A stretch of 46,215 bases of DNA from a virus. The stretch covers positions 1 to 46,215 of the IMG/VR virus record IMGVR_UViG_3300022853_001307. The stretch is one strand, 5' to 3'. How positions within the stretch are numbered: the stretch's first letter is position 1; each line of letters begins with the position of its first letter. A program made the translations under genes and the position numbers. Positions 28,670 through 38,062 of the stretch are shown here, in pieces. The notes under the pieces were generated by a model, which searched no databases, was not told the DNA's origin, and saw only the letters and a list, made by a program, of their open reading frames with translations.

Positions 28670-31600
28670 TTAATATCCTGTGCCACTGCTACCTGTAGAA
28701 CTTGTGCTACCGTAAGTTGATGTGGTCACCGAGGATACTGCTGATGAAGATCGAGTATTTGCTGTTGTTGTCGTGGTTGATGTTACAACTGTGCCAGAAG
28801 CCGCAAGTTGATTTGCGCCTAGAGCATCAATTATTGTTACATCATCAACGGTGGCCCCACTGATGAAAATTTCGTCTGCCGCAGAACTGATCTGGAATAA
28901 AGATCCAAACGTCTGTCCTGATTGGTTCGGCACTATCACTACAGTGAGTAGATCTGGTGCTAATTGATTGTGTATGTAAGCGGCTAATTCTGTAAAATAA
29001 AAAGTGTCGCCGAAGTCAAAATTGTTCAGAGCAAAGAATTCGTTGATTGCCGCAATCGTTCTGGTTTTAATCACTGCTGTGGAAACATTACTAGATGAAT
29101 TCTTTACCACTTTAAATGTGGCTTGATATGTTTCGTCTGCTGTGGTTCCAAATAAAATTTTATACTTCACAGGATGATAAATGATTTGATCACTTAATCC
29201 TTTCAATGGATTGAGCGTGCCTGAATAACTGATTCTTAATTGATCAGATGTGCTAGACTGTGGTTTTGCTCCGCCTTCCTGTAACCAGGTTCTAAACAGA
29301 GAATCATATGTTCTTTCGAGCATATAGATATCAATAATGTTAGACACAGATGGATCAATACGAGTGTCCTGACCTGCATGATGACGATACTGGAAATCAA
29401 TGGAGGATCTTCCTCTTCTAGCAATGTAATCTGTGTTTGCTGTTAGAGCTATTGTGGATGAATTGTACTGCTTGATCACATTCTCTGCACCATCATAGAA
29501 ATAAAACAACTGCCCATTGGTGTATGTGCCTGGTAGAGTAATATCTGTTTCATTCTGCGTCACAATAAAGTTGCTGGACGCATAAGGCCTGTATCTCTGA
29601 ATGTTGTTGTAACTGTTGTAGGTTTCAAAGAACACAAATTTTGTAGTGACATTTGTGTCTGGTTCTACAATGATATCAAAAATTTCTGGATTGTCTACCA
29701 CACCGTCGTCATCGTTGTCATAAAATCCTATTTCCACTTTGCGATTGTCTTGATATCCATCTGATTCTGTCACTGTGTCTACCACCTGCCAATTGATTGG
29801 GTAGCCTACAGCAGAACCTGTAGAAGGCACAGTGTTGTTCTTGAGAATTTTTACAGAATCTTTTACCACTTGACCTGTTGTATAATCATATATTCTTTCA
29901 GTACGATCGTAATGAAATTTGTTCTGTCCCTCTGATTCAAACAGGTATTTCAATGACCTATAAGTCACTGTGTAGGTGTTACCATCATTGGTGAACTTGA
30001 ACCACCAGCTGGTGTCTAAATTGGTATTTGTGGCATCACCTGCGTAAGCAGTACTGAACAATGTGCTGTCACTGAGATTTGCTGAGGTTATCACTACCCA
30101 CTCTGCGTTTTCTTCGTCGTATCTCAATCCAAATGTGTCGTATGCTTCTATTCTATTCTGTAGATCAGTTTTTAAAGTTGTGGAAAATGTGTTGGCGAAG
30201 TTGGGCACTATAGCACTCAACACTGCGTTGGCTGGGATTGTATCATTCAGTGTGACCGGTCCTATGCCTGATTCTAGATTGCCTGCCCCACCATTGGCTC
30301 CATCGCCGGCCACTGCAGAAAGTTTTACCCAAGACCGATCTTCAGCATTGGTGGTGCCTGTGGTAACCAGTACTCCGTTTAAAAATTCTCTTGTGTCTGG
30401 TGATACAAATTTAACCAATGCGCCTGCTTGAGCATATTTCAAATTAGATGTGGCAAAATCTCCCAGTACTAAAGGACCGCCTGCTGTGAAATAACCTGTG
30501 TTGGTGTTGGTGCCTGTGGTAGTACTGACCCAGCTCGCTGACAGAGCTGATAGATCTTTTGTGCCATATTTTAAATAATAAAATTGTCTTGAGTATGATT
30601 CTTTTAATTTTGATTCTACCGAACTATTAATGGTATTCAAAATATCATTTTTATTTGAGAACGTAAATGTGAATGTAGGTTGAGATTCTTCTCTGTAGAT
30701 AATACCGTCATCTGCATACACAGAAACATTTGAGTATGCTCCTGTAGGATCTACAATATCTTTGGCTCGTGAAATGCCTGATGCTGTTCTGTTTACAGAT
30801 TTAATTTTTACAATCTCTTGTGACGCTGACAGAGGTACCACGTTGTAGTCTTCTGCAGTGATCATTCTGTTCTGTGAATAATATGTCTGTGGTGCTTTCT
30901 CTTGAATAGATGCGTTGGACTCTGTTGCCGCGGCATTGTACACTGATTGTTTAAGACTTGCTGTCACAGTTAATATCTGAGCGCCTCCGTTGATGTCAAC
31001 ATACGGAATATTAAATTGAATTCCCTGCATATCATTGGGCTGTATTGCATATTTTGCATTATCGCTGACTCTATGATACACTCTAAAAGAACCTGCAGGA
31101 ATGTTAGAAAAATTACCATCCCCAAACACAAGATCGATTGCATCATTATTTTTTGTTACTACATTGTAGATGTTTCTTACGTTCTTTGAAAGGCTGTTGT
31201 AGATGGTGTTGTTGCCTACGATGTCTGGAACCTGTGTCCAAGTATTTTGAATTTGGCCAAAATCGTCCAATCCGTACAACCAAACATCGGTGTCATTCAC
31301 ATCGTTTACATTAATGTTCTGCACATAGTTTGTAGTTGATTGAGTCACTGAAAAATCTGTAGAGGTTAATGATCCTTGTTTTGTTAAAAAAAAGAAACCG
31401 GTGTTGTTGCTGGAATCTCCGGAGCCATCTGTTCTGTAAAGATATGTAAATCCGCCTCCAGGTATTGGTGTTCTCTCATAGATAGAATCACTGCTAGATA
31501 TAGTTGCTGGTATTACCTCAAAATTTCTTTGTACACCACTCACTGCTCTTGAATATTTAAAGATAGGCAAATCTGTATTGGAGCTGTTTACTGTATATGT

Positions 31601-32155
31601 TTCTGTTTTTATGCCTCCGATGTTATCAGACTCCAACGGCTTTCCAAATTGTTGTCCATCAAAGCCAGCGGCATTTAAAATTTTTATAAATTGTTCTCTG
31701 TAATTGGAATTTGTGGCATCATTCCACACCACTGATACGTTAGATAAATTTTGCCCTGAACTGTCTGTGACATTCTGTGTCGTTGAAACAGAATCTAATT
31801 TTAATAATCCTGTGGCTGTTTTATTCCTTTTAACATTATAGTTGATCAATCGAGCCAGTCGTAGAATTGAGTTCCTTCTGGAAGCAGTTTCTAAGAAATT
31901 TTCTCGAGCATTTAGATCCACCCTGAAAGAAAGTGATTGTGCCACGTAAGCAATAAGATCGATTAAAGCCACATATTCAGAAGATTCTACAAAGTCGTTG
32001 AAATCGTCTGGATAGTTCTCGCGAAGATACGCCACCATGGTTCTTCTGAGTGTCTCAAAGTCGTAGGATTTGAAATCAGCCTGCTGGAAAGCAGTGTAGA
32101 TTTTGCGCCAATCCTCGGCGACTAATAATCGGTTTTGTCTATCTGTAGTGGCCAT
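28670..32155 (-). CDS. 6: Baseplate wedge protein gp6
   Basis: This 1161-residue protein is recognised as gp6, the wedge subunit that joins neighbouring wedges in the contractile-tail baseplate. The N-terminus ([68 protein letters not shown]) is typical of marine T4-like gp6. The C-terminal third has helical and beta parts ([23 protein letters not shown]) like the J/gp6 family. It is much longer than T4 gp6 (660 residues), with a Thr/Ser/Asn-rich middle and a Ser/Thr-rich tail. A NATAAATA motif lies 15 bases before ATG 32155. It is followed within 2 bases by the giant gene. Confidence 0.85.
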   Translation of the reverse strand: MATTDRQNRLLVAEDWRKIYTAFQQADFKSYDFETLRRTMVAYLRENYPDDFNDFVESSEYVALIDLIAYVAQSLSFRVDLNARENFLETASRRNSILRLARLINYNVKRNKTATGLLKLDSVSTTQNVTDSSGQNLSNVSVVWNDATNSNYREQFIKILNAAGFDGQQFGKPLESDNIGGIKTETYTVNSSNTDLPIFKYSRAVSGVQRNFEVIPATISSSDSIYERTPIPGGGFTYLYRTDGSGDSSNNTGFFFLTKQGSLTSTDFSVTQSTTNYVQNINVNDVNDTDVWLYGLDDFGQIQNTWTQVPDIVGNNTIYNSLSKNVRNIYNVVTKNNDAIDLVFGDGNFSNIPAGSFRVYHRVSDNAKYAIQPNDMQGIQFNIPYVDINGGAQILTVTASLKQSVYNAAATESNASIQEKAPQTYYSQNRMITAEDYNVVPLSASQEIVKIKSVNRTASGISRAKDIVDPTGAYSNVSVYADDGIIYREESQPTFTFTFSNKNDILNTINSSVESKLKESYSRQFYYLKYGTKDLSALSASWVSTTTGTNTNTGYFTAGGPLVLGDFATSNLKYAQAGALVKFVSPDTREFLNGVLVTTGTTNAEDRSWVKLSAVAGDGANGGAGNLESGIGPVTLNDTIPANAVLSAIVPNFANTFSTTLKTDLQNRIEAYDTFGLRYDEENAEWVVITSANLSDSTLFSTAYAGDATNTNLDTSWWFKFTNDGNTYTVTYRSLKYLFESEGQNKFHYDRTERIYDYTTGQVVKDSVKILKNNTVPSTGSAVGYPINWQVVDTVTESDGYQDNRKVEIGFYDNDDDGVVDNPEIFDIIVEPDTNVTTKFVFFETYNSYNNIQRYRPYASSNFIVTQNETDITLPGTYTNGQLFYFYDGAENVIKQYNSSTIALTANTDYIARRGRSSIDFQYRHHAGQDTRIDPSVSNIIDIYMLERTYDSLFRTWLQEGGAKPQSSTSDQLRISYSGTLNPLKGLSDQIIYHPVKYKILFGTTADETYQATFKVVKNSSSNVSTAVIKTRTIAAINEFFALNNFDFGDTFYFTELAAYIHNQLAPDLLTVVIVPNQSGQTFGSLFQISSAADEIFISGATVDDVTIIDALGANQLAASGTVVTSTTTTTANTRSSSAVSSVTTSTYGSTSSTGSSGTGY

Positions 32156-32170
32156 ACATTAATGTACGAG

Positions 32171-32178
32171 TATTTATT
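32171..32178 (-). promoter_or_regulatory. Late promoter motif AATAAATA before gp6
   Basis: The minus strand reads AATAAATA, a NATAAATA late promoter match, in the 43-base gap between gp25 and gp6. It ends 15 bases before the gp6 ATG. Lying in a true gap, it is more convincing than the copies that overlap stop codons. It would start late transcription of gp6 and the giant gene. Confidence 0.6.
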
Positions 32179-32198
32179 GTTTGTATAAACTGCGTATA

Positions 32199-32612
32199 TT
32201 AAGACAGGCCTAGAGAACTGTTCTCATCGAACCCAAAAATTAATTTTTCGGTGATATTGTAGGGTTTATAGGTCAGATCCACCTGCACGGAGATGCCGTA
32301 ATCTGATTGACTCACTGTAATGTTGTCTGAAGACAGCCTAGGATCTGCATTAACGTTGGCAGTGATGTCATCTAGTATGGCTTGTTTTAAGTCATCTGTG
32401 AGTGGTTCAAACAGTACATCATATATGATAGTACCAAAATCGGGATTCTCTAATCTTTCGCCTTTTCTAATGCTTAAACGATTGATTAGATTCTGTTTGA
32501 GCAGTTGGAAATCGTACAATTTATAATTGTTGTTGTCAGCACGAGAACTAAACCCTTTAAATGCTCTTGATGTCGTTGTTACTGCTGTTTTGCCTGTGTT
32601 GTTGTCTACCAT
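32199..32612 (-). CDS. 25: Baseplate wedge protein gp25
   Basis: This 137-residue protein is a clear gp25/GpW-family member, close in length to T4 gp25 (132). Conserved features are RAFKGFSSRADNNNYKLYD, INRLSIRKGERLENPDFGT, IYDVLFEPLTDD and the C-terminal DLTYKPYNITEKLIFGFD. gp25 sits in the baseplate core, where its shared fold contacts the sheath and helps start sheath assembly. The ATG overlaps the stop of gp5 (ATGGTAG), so translation is probably coupled. There is no sign of disruption. Confidence 0.92.
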   Translation of the reverse strand: MVDNNTGKTAVTTTSRAFKGFSSRADNNNYKLYDFQLLKQNLINRLSIRKGERLENPDFGTIIYDVLFEPLTDDLKQAILDDITANVNADPRLSSDNITVSQSDYGISVQVDLTYKPYNITEKLIFGFDENSSLGLS

Positions 32613-34510
32613 CCAAATATTTTTCCTATATTTTTCACTGTGGAACTAATTGTTTTTCCAACAGTACTTACCAGTGACACAGTCTGTGTCACTGAGGTTA
32701 CCTTGCCTCCCACAATATTTTTATATGTGTCTGTGACCTGCGTTGCTGTCCCTGGTATGTTCTGAGATAGATTACCCACCATGGTGGATGGGTTTGTAAT
32801 ATTTTGTATGGTTTGATTAACAATGTCTTTTACTGCTGTTGATGTTGGATTGATACCTATGTCAGCGGGAATTTTATAAGATGTATTATAGTTCTTTGAG
32901 AACGACTCTGCTATCGATCTAATCTTTGAGGATGTGGTAGCACCTTGCGATGTAATTTCATATTCTAGGTCGGCCTGATACTGGGCGGCTTGAACAGAGT
33001 TGATAGGACTTTGTCTGTTCTGATGAGCTATATATTCTGCTGTGCCAGGTATTCTGTCATTTGTACTCGGTCTGAAACCTTTAAGTTTATTTTCCTTATC
33101 ATAGTGATTATAAAAAGGTTCGTGTGTGGGCATTCGTGCAACTGTGGTAATGTTGCCTTGTGGATTGATTGTAAGCAACTGCGACTTTTTAAATTTTGGA
33201 TCCACATCAGGTACATATCGTCTCACTGTGGGTTGATAGGTAGCGACTATGTTTGGATCGATTGATACACTATTGAAATGCACCTGACTGCCTGTGAGAT
33301 CGTGTCTGCCACTGGTATGATGCGTTTGTCCTGACGCGGCATATGAAACTATCTGGCCTCCAACTGCTTTAGAACTGATTGATCCACTGACTGTCTGCGT
33401 TTTAATATCCTTATATGCATACTGTTGAATAGAACCATTTAGGGTGTCAACTATGATATCGCTTTCACTGGATATTTTAATATCTTTTTTGGCAAACATA
33501 TTAATGCCAGCATCGCTGTGGAAATTCATGTCTCCTGCCGACCTAATGTTCACTCCGCCCACTCCTGCATAGACATCAATAGATCCATTAGATGAGAATT
33601 CCATCCAGGCATTGCCTGTACCGTTGGCAATATACACCACACCTGCAGAATCATTCAATAGAATTTGATGTCCTGATGCTGATCGTAATCGAACGAGTTG
33701 GTTGTCACCGTTTGCGTCTCCGTCGTCCATCACAAAAGATTGCCCGGTTAATCTATCTACAATGTCTTTAAAATTACTATCAGTTCCTCCTAATGGCAAA
33801 GATTTACTTCTTGGGTTTTTTCTACCTGGTGTACTGATTCCATAAACCTGACTAGGAGATTCTCTACGAGCCGAGCTGGTGGTTGTACCTCTAACTGTGT
33901 CTTGTATTAATCCTTCCTGCCTAAGAGTTTCAGCAAATGGATGGATGGGTTGTTTGATTGATCCCGATGATTCAGATAATATTCTTCTGTTTACTTCTCC
34001 TGCGGGTAGATTATCTGTGCCATAAATCTGTTGTTTGGTTTGATCAAGATCTCCGCCTGATGTTGTCGCTCCTGTGTTGGTCGAGGCGCCAATGCCTGGT
34101 GTCATATGATTGACATACGGTTCTGGAATACAGCCCATCCAATAGGCCTGATTGGCATCGCCTTCCACAAATATTACCATAACTTTAGTGCCTATGTCTG
34201 GTGGTACCATCCACATTCCATATGAATGTTGAGACCCTTCGTACTCGTTGGCATTATCTCTGTTTAGATATCTGTTGGTTTTGGTTCCCCAAAATGGTGT
34301 CATATATCGACAAACAATTTCTTGTGATTGCGTGCCTAGTTCTGATCCTGTTATGCTGGGTATATTAACAGTTAGTCGACCCATTCTGCTGGGGTCTCTG
34401 TTATTAAGAACGTGACCCACATATGGACCAGAATTTTTTTGTACATATTTTTGAAACTCTGTGTTTGGTTTTGATATTGAACCGTCAATGAATCCTGTGT
34501 TTGTTCCCAT
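32606..34510 (-). CDS. 5: Baseplate hub/spike protein gp5 (no lysozyme domain)
   Basis: This 634-residue protein has the gp5 oligonucleotide-binding-fold domain at about residues 28-128 (GPYVGHVLNNRDPSRMGRL, YGMWMVPPDIGTKVMVIF, DANQAYWMGCI). From about 285 to 400 it carries short repeated beta units (GSIDVYAGVGGVNIRSAG, DINMF-like and KISSESDIIVDT segments) that fit the triple-stranded beta-helix of the membrane-piercing spike. T4 gp5 has a lysozyme domain between these; no lysozyme motif is visible here. The C-terminal 200 residues are Thr/Ser/Gln-rich. It lies between the hub protein and gp25. Confidence 0.83.
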   Translation of the reverse strand: MGTNTGFIDGSISKPNTEFQKYVQKNSGPYVGHVLNNRDPSRMGRLTVNIPSITGSELGTQSQEIVCRYMTPFWGTKTNRYLNRDNANEYEGSQHSYGMWMVPPDIGTKVMVIFVEGDANQAYWMGCIPEPYVNHMTPGIGASTNTGATTSGGDLDQTKQQIYGTDNLPAGEVNRRILSESSGSIKQPIHPFAETLRQEGLIQDTVRGTTTSSARRESPSQVYGISTPGRKNPRSKSLPLGGTDSNFKDIVDRLTGQSFVMDDGDANGDNQLVRLRSASGHQILLNDSAGVVYIANGTGNAWMEFSSNGSIDVYAGVGGVNIRSAGDMNFHSDAGINMFAKKDIKISSESDIIVDTLNGSIQQYAYKDIKTQTVSGSISSKAVGGQIVSYAASGQTHHTSGRHDLTGSQVHFNSVSIDPNIVATYQPTVRRYVPDVDPKFKKSQLLTINPQGNITTVARMPTHEPFYNHYDKENKLKGFRPSTNDRIPGTAEYIAHQNRQSPINSVQAAQYQADLEYEITSQGATTSSKIRSIAESFSKNYNTSYKIPADIGINPTSTAVKDIVNQTIQNITNPSTMVGNLSQNIPGTATQVTDTYKNIVGGKVTSVTQTVSLVSTVGKTISSTVKNIGKIFGW

Positions 34511-34518
34511 ACTATTGT

Positions 34519-36804
34519 TTATGCTCCATTCCCACCAAAGGGATTATTGTTAGAAAGTGCTTGGGCTTTTTTTATCTTTTGTTTTACCCAATTTAAAATG
34601 TTATCTAAAAATCCGTTACTGCCGTCATCAAGGAAGTCTGTGAAATCTTCTGCGGGGATGATTCCCAAGTACGTGTCATTTGTTTTCTCCCCTGTTGCTT
34701 TGGTAACTTTGTTTCCTTGGTTTTTCAACCTGATCAACCGTAATTGCTGAGTGAACGTTCCTCCATCGAATTTGTTTTCTATAGTTACAACTCTGTATAG
34801 ACCATTGAATACCACCTGGTCTCCTTGGTCGAACTTATACAGTCCTGTGTTTAAATCTATATCAACGGGTGATTTGAAATTAATCATAACGAACGGCTCA
34901 GCCAGGTTTAGATTGTACGACTGCGTCCTCACATCGTATGCTTCTCCGGTTCCCAATTTGGTTTTTGAAGCATTGACGTTCTGATAAACTCCTCCCTCTA
35001 AATTTTTGGGTTTTTCCATTATGTTAAACTGGTTGGCACTCAGATAGATCGGGTCACCTCTAATTTCCATGTCTATGGCAACCATGTCTGCGCCTGGATT
35101 GCTGAAAGAATCTAAAAACGAATCATACGCTTCATTTGCTCCATACAATCCCACATTGGTGGTTTTTCCTCCTCCGGGATAGGCCATCAACGGTAGATTC
35201 ACTTCCACTTGACCGTCTCTGCTGTACAGCACAGAGCTGTTGGAAAGATTGTTGACAGGCTGATCTGTTCGATTCTGTTGCTGTTGTAACCCTTTGTATT
35301 TAGAAGCGTAATAAGCAATATTGTAGTTGATGTCCAATGACAGTACTTCTGTGTTTTGTCCTGTGAATATATAATCGTAACGTTTTCTTGCCATGAATTG
35401 ACGGGTGTTTTCTAAAAACTCTTTTATGTTTGCTGACAGCCCTGGTTGTGCAAAATTTAAAATGTGTATTTTGTATGGCTCTATGTGGTAGTGCATCAAC
35501 GCTGTGTGTTTTTTGGTTATATTATCCACGGGGCCTGTCGTATGATGTATAGAGCTGTTTATTTTAAAAAAGTTCACATAGAACCTGTCTTCGTTCTCTT
35601 TGAGGAATTGTTCACGCTGTTCAGGAGTTTTTAGATCAGATATCTGGTTAGCCAGGTCTCCGTTGGCTTTTTCCGTCCACTGTTTGTAAAAAGAATCCAT
35701 GTCACTAAACGGGTCAACCACTTTCATTACCTGAGACAGTATTGCATGAATTCCTGTGCCTTTGGCAAATTGTCCAACCGGTGTTTTGGACTGATCTTTT
35801 TGAAAACTCTTTGCTTGAGTGTTTTGATCAATTGTCGACGGATTATTGGTATCTTGCATCAATATTGTTTCTTGTGTTTGCTTATCAGCAAACTCCTTGT
35901 CTAACTTGGGATCACAGGTGACAACATATTGATCTGCTCTTTCAAAAAATTTACCTTTTTGCTCTTCGCTGGTCTGTTCATTTAATTTTTTAGTGAAATC
36001 CTTACAGAAAGAAGATAATGTTCCTTCGGTGTTGACTGTGAATTGTGCTCTGGTGTAATTTAATCTATCAACGAATGCAAATTCAGACGTGGGTATTGCT
36101 CTGATCGTGTACACCGATCCGCCACCGGTCACATTCACAGCCACTTTTATAAATTTAATAGGTATTTTTCTAACATAGCTGTCCCCGGTTGAGAGAGACT
36201 CTCCATTTTCGTCAAATCCTCTGTAGTCTATGGTTAACAGGAAAGGTGCATCCACATGATCTAAAAAACCCGAATTGTATGCGGCGGCTCTAATACTCTG
36301 AATGAAACTTAACCCTAGCGGTTCAATTATTTCCATGTCTATTGTGGTCACAGATGTCATCATTCGGTCATTGCTGGCCGAAGGCAGTGTTTTAATGTTG
36401 ACACTCTGAAAATAAAAATCAAAGCCACGATTTAAAATGTTTCTAACGTCGGCCATCGCTTTGTCCAGACCTGCTTGTGTTTCTCTGACTGTATCTAATG
36501 TCTTGTCTGACGGAGCATCTCCGGTGTCTACTGCGCCGCCCACTGTTACTTTAAATGAGGCATTTTCTTTTGCGTTGGGGTCTCCAATACCGCCCGAACG
36601 TGCAATTATATTCTGTGGTTTATAACTGGTATCCCAGTATGAAAGTGTTTCTAATTCTAATCTAGTCAATGCACTCAATGTGAATATCGTGTTGAATGAT
36701 GCAAACTTATTCAACGGGTTTGGCTGGGTGGTGTCTAAATTTTGAACATCAGACTTTTCGTCGGTTTTGGTCTTGCCTTTATAGGCATCGTTATTCTTAT
36801 TCAT
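34519..36804 (-). CDS. Baseplate hub-like structural protein (possible gp27 equivalent)
   Basis: This 761-residue protein lies just upstream of gp5, where a hub partner is expected. The N-terminal part contains MEIIEPLGLSFIQSIRAAAYN and APFLLTIDYRGFDENG; the C-terminal part contains DQVVFNGLYRVVTIENKFDG and TFTQQLRLIRL, a strand pattern like that of tail hub proteins (gp27/GpD type). A charged, Gln/Lys-rich middle may be a marine-phage addition. It is about twice the length of T4 gp27 (391). AGGA lies 8 bases before the ATG. The hub assignment rests on position and pattern and not on a clear match. It could instead be another structural protein. Confidence 0.55.
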   Translation of the reverse strand: MNKNNDAYKGKTKTDEKSDVQNLDTTQPNPLNKFASFNTIFTLSALTRLELETLSYWDTSYKPQNIIARSGGIGDPNAKENASFKVTVGGAVDTGDAPSDKTLDTVRETQAGLDKAMADVRNILNRGFDFYFQSVNIKTLPSASNDRMMTSVTTIDMEIIEPLGLSFIQSIRAAAYNSGFLDHVDAPFLLTIDYRGFDENGESLSTGDSYVRKIPIKFIKVAVNVTGGGSVYTIRAIPTSEFAFVDRLNYTRAQFTVNTEGTLSSFCKDFTKKLNEQTSEEQKGKFFERADQYVVTCDPKLDKEFADKQTQETILMQDTNNPSTIDQNTQAKSFQKDQSKTPVGQFAKGTGIHAILSQVMKVVDPFSDMDSFYKQWTEKANGDLANQISDLKTPEQREQFLKENEDRFYVNFFKINSSIHHTTGPVDNITKKHTALMHYHIEPYKIHILNFAQPGLSANIKEFLENTRQFMARKRYDYIFTGQNTEVLSLDINYNIAYYASKYKGLQQQQNRTDQPVNNLSNSSVLYSRDGQVEVNLPLMAYPGGGKTTNVGLYGANEAYDSFLDSFSNPGADMVAIDMEIRGDPIYLSANQFNIMEKPKNLEGGVYQNVNASKTKLGTGEAYDVRTQSYNLNLAEPFVMINFKSPVDIDLNTGLYKFDQGDQVVFNGLYRVVTIENKFDGGTFTQQLRLIRLKNQGNKVTKATGEKTNDTYLGIIPAEDFTDFLDDGSNGFLDNILNWVKQKIKKAQALSNNNPFGGNGA

Positions 36805-36805
36805 A

Positions 36806-37105
36806 TTAAATTCCTAGATCGTTTTTGAGACTTGATAACTTGGGCAGTTGTATCACTCTGCCAGGTTCAAAATCATAGACAGGATCTTCAATGACATCTG
36901 GATTCCTCTGAGCAAACACCCACCATAGTCGAGGAGTGCCGTACAAGTCATACGCTAGAAGGTCTGGACGATAGGCATAGGTTCTGTTAATGGTGTATGA
37001 GATGTCGCTGTCAAATGCTGTTATTGTTCTTGGTTTTAAAAAATCCAAACTGATAGTATTTTCGGGGGTGGTAAAATACGGCGATGTGTTGGAATATTGA
37101 GCCAT
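36806..37105 (-). CDS. 53: Baseplate wedge protein gp53 (LysM-like)
   Basis: This 99-residue protein contains YAYRPDLLAYDLYGTPRLWW, VFAQRNPDVIEDPVYDFEPG and RVIQLPKL, the LysM-like fold typical of gp53 in T4-like phages. gp53 binds wedges together at the late stage of baseplate assembly. It is shorter than T4 gp53 (196 residues) but the core is complete. The ATG overlaps the stop of the upstream gene by one base (TAATG). The downstream hub gene follows at once. Confidence 0.8.
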   Translation of the reverse strand: MAQYSNTSPYFTTPENTISLDFLKPRTITAFDSDISYTINRTYAYRPDLLAYDLYGTPRLWWVFAQRNPDVIEDPVYDFEPGRVIQLPKLSSLKNDLGI

Positions 37106-37938
37106 TAGATGAATTCAAATCCTTTGTTGGTGGACTCCCCGTTGACAAACTTCTGCATGCTGAAATCTTTCATTGCAGATCTTGAATACACTGGTTGTAA
37201 CTGTATATTGAACATACTCATTGCAGGAGCCCAGGATGTCGGAAGTGATGAGTTTGGGTCTACTTCCCCTGCGGCAAATTCTTCGTCTGGTCCTCTGACG
37301 TTGGCAAATGCTGGATCTTGTCCTTGTTTGGTGCAAATGTAATCCACGCTGTTGGTCAACTCCACTGAGAAATTGGTCACAACCACTGGCACGTTGTTAA
37401 ACACGTTATCACCGTATGCATTAAATTTTAATATTGGTGGCGGATTCCCTTTCAACCCTGTGCCGTCATCTTGACCAAAGAACATTTTGGTCACTGCTCT
37501 CAGGAAATGCAGTGTGGCTATCCAATGACGAGCATCTGACTGATTTTGTACTGGAAAATCTCCTACCACTGTGAAACTAGAAACTTCTGAATGTTGGTAG
37601 GCATAGAAAGGATGATTGTTGTGTGTCGTTGCCAATGGATTGTAACTGGCCTGATGCTGTAGGATAATAGACGGTGTTAGAGGAAATACTATACCTCCTG
37701 TTTCACTCAACGGTTTTAACAGATCGCCTGTAAAAAATGTAGGTCGTAGATCGCTGGCCGCCGGTAATGTTAATTTCACTCGAAAATCTGAGACATCAGT
37801 TCTACTGCTCCAGCGAGCTTGGCCGGCTGTGTTTAGAGGTGATTCTGCTCCTTTGTTTAATCCTGCACTAAACAATCGTCCTAGTGTTTTATTAATCACA
37901 CTGCCGCCTGCTTTACCTAGTGTATCTATCAGTGTCAT
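37105..37938 (-). CDS. Tail structural protein (baseplate/tube junction candidate)
   Basis: This 277-residue protein is the first gene of the minus-strand structural block. It begins with a helical Gly/Leu-rich stretch, has a beta-rich core (FRVKLTLPAASDL, FPLTPSIILQHQASYNPL, EVSSFTVVGDFPVQNQSDA), then RHWIATLHFLRAVTKMFFG and NVPVVVTNFSVELTNSVDYI. Patterns of this kind appear in tube-type or tube-cap (gp48/gp54) proteins, but I cannot name it. AGGA precedes the ATG, and a late promoter motif is 46 bases upstream. Its neighbour gp53 supports a baseplate role. Confidence 0.6.
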   Translation of the reverse strand: MTLIDTLGKAGGSVINKTLGRLFSAGLNKGAESPLNTAGQARWSSRTDVSDFRVKLTLPAASDLRPTFFTGDLLKPLSETGGIVFPLTPSIILQHQASYNPLATTHNNHPFYAYQHSEVSSFTVVGDFPVQNQSDARHWIATLHFLRAVTKMFFGQDDGTGLKGNPPPILKFNAYGDNVFNNVPVVVTNFSVELTNSVDYICTKQGQDPAFANVRGPDEEFAAGEVDPNSSLPTSWAPAMSMFNIQLQPVYSRSAMKDFSMQKFVNGESTNKGFEFI

Positions 37939-37984
37939 TTGTTCCTGGTTGCTTTCCCGTTAAAATTTGTGTATACTTAAACAA

Positions 37985-37992
37985 TATTTATA
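37985..37992 (-). promoter_or_regulatory. Late promoter motif TATAAATA before the structural block
   Basis: TATAAATA on the minus strand, an exact T4-type late promoter element, in the gap between the divergent units. It lies 46 bases before the ATG at 37938, leaving a normal-length leader with an AGGA ribosome site. It probably drives late expression of the baseplate genes. Confidence 0.7.
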
Positions 37993-38031
37993 GGCATTTT
38001 AATAGGCGCACTTTATTCACTTACGACACGG

Positions 38032-38056
38032 TTTTTACACAGTAATTAATTAGGAG
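38032..38056 (+). promoter_or_regulatory. AT-rich ACAG-TAATTAA motif and Shine-Dalgarno before gp55
   Basis: The stretch TTTTTACACAGTAATTAATT runs into AGGAG, 6 bases before ATG 38063. The ACAGTAATTAA part resembles strings before the histone-like gene and at 8205-8220. It overlaps the ribosome site, so a translational or operator role is possible. Confidence 0.3.
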
Positions 38057-38062
38057 AAACAA

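Larger units (their letters stand above)
37939..38062. other. Divergent intergenic region between structural block and gp55
   Basis: This 124-base gap is the longest in the window and separates the minus-strand structural block from the plus-strand gp55-gp47-gp46 unit. It holds a late promoter for the minus side (37985-37992), an AT-rich motif and a Shine-Dalgarno (AGGAG) before gp55. I see no clear plus-strand promoter, tRNA or hairpin. Confidence 0.6.

Noticed and set aside
37939-38062. Possible tRNA or small RNA in the longest gap
   Set aside because: No cloverleaf-like arms or T-loop consensus could be found; the gap holds promoter-like sequence and a ribosome site.
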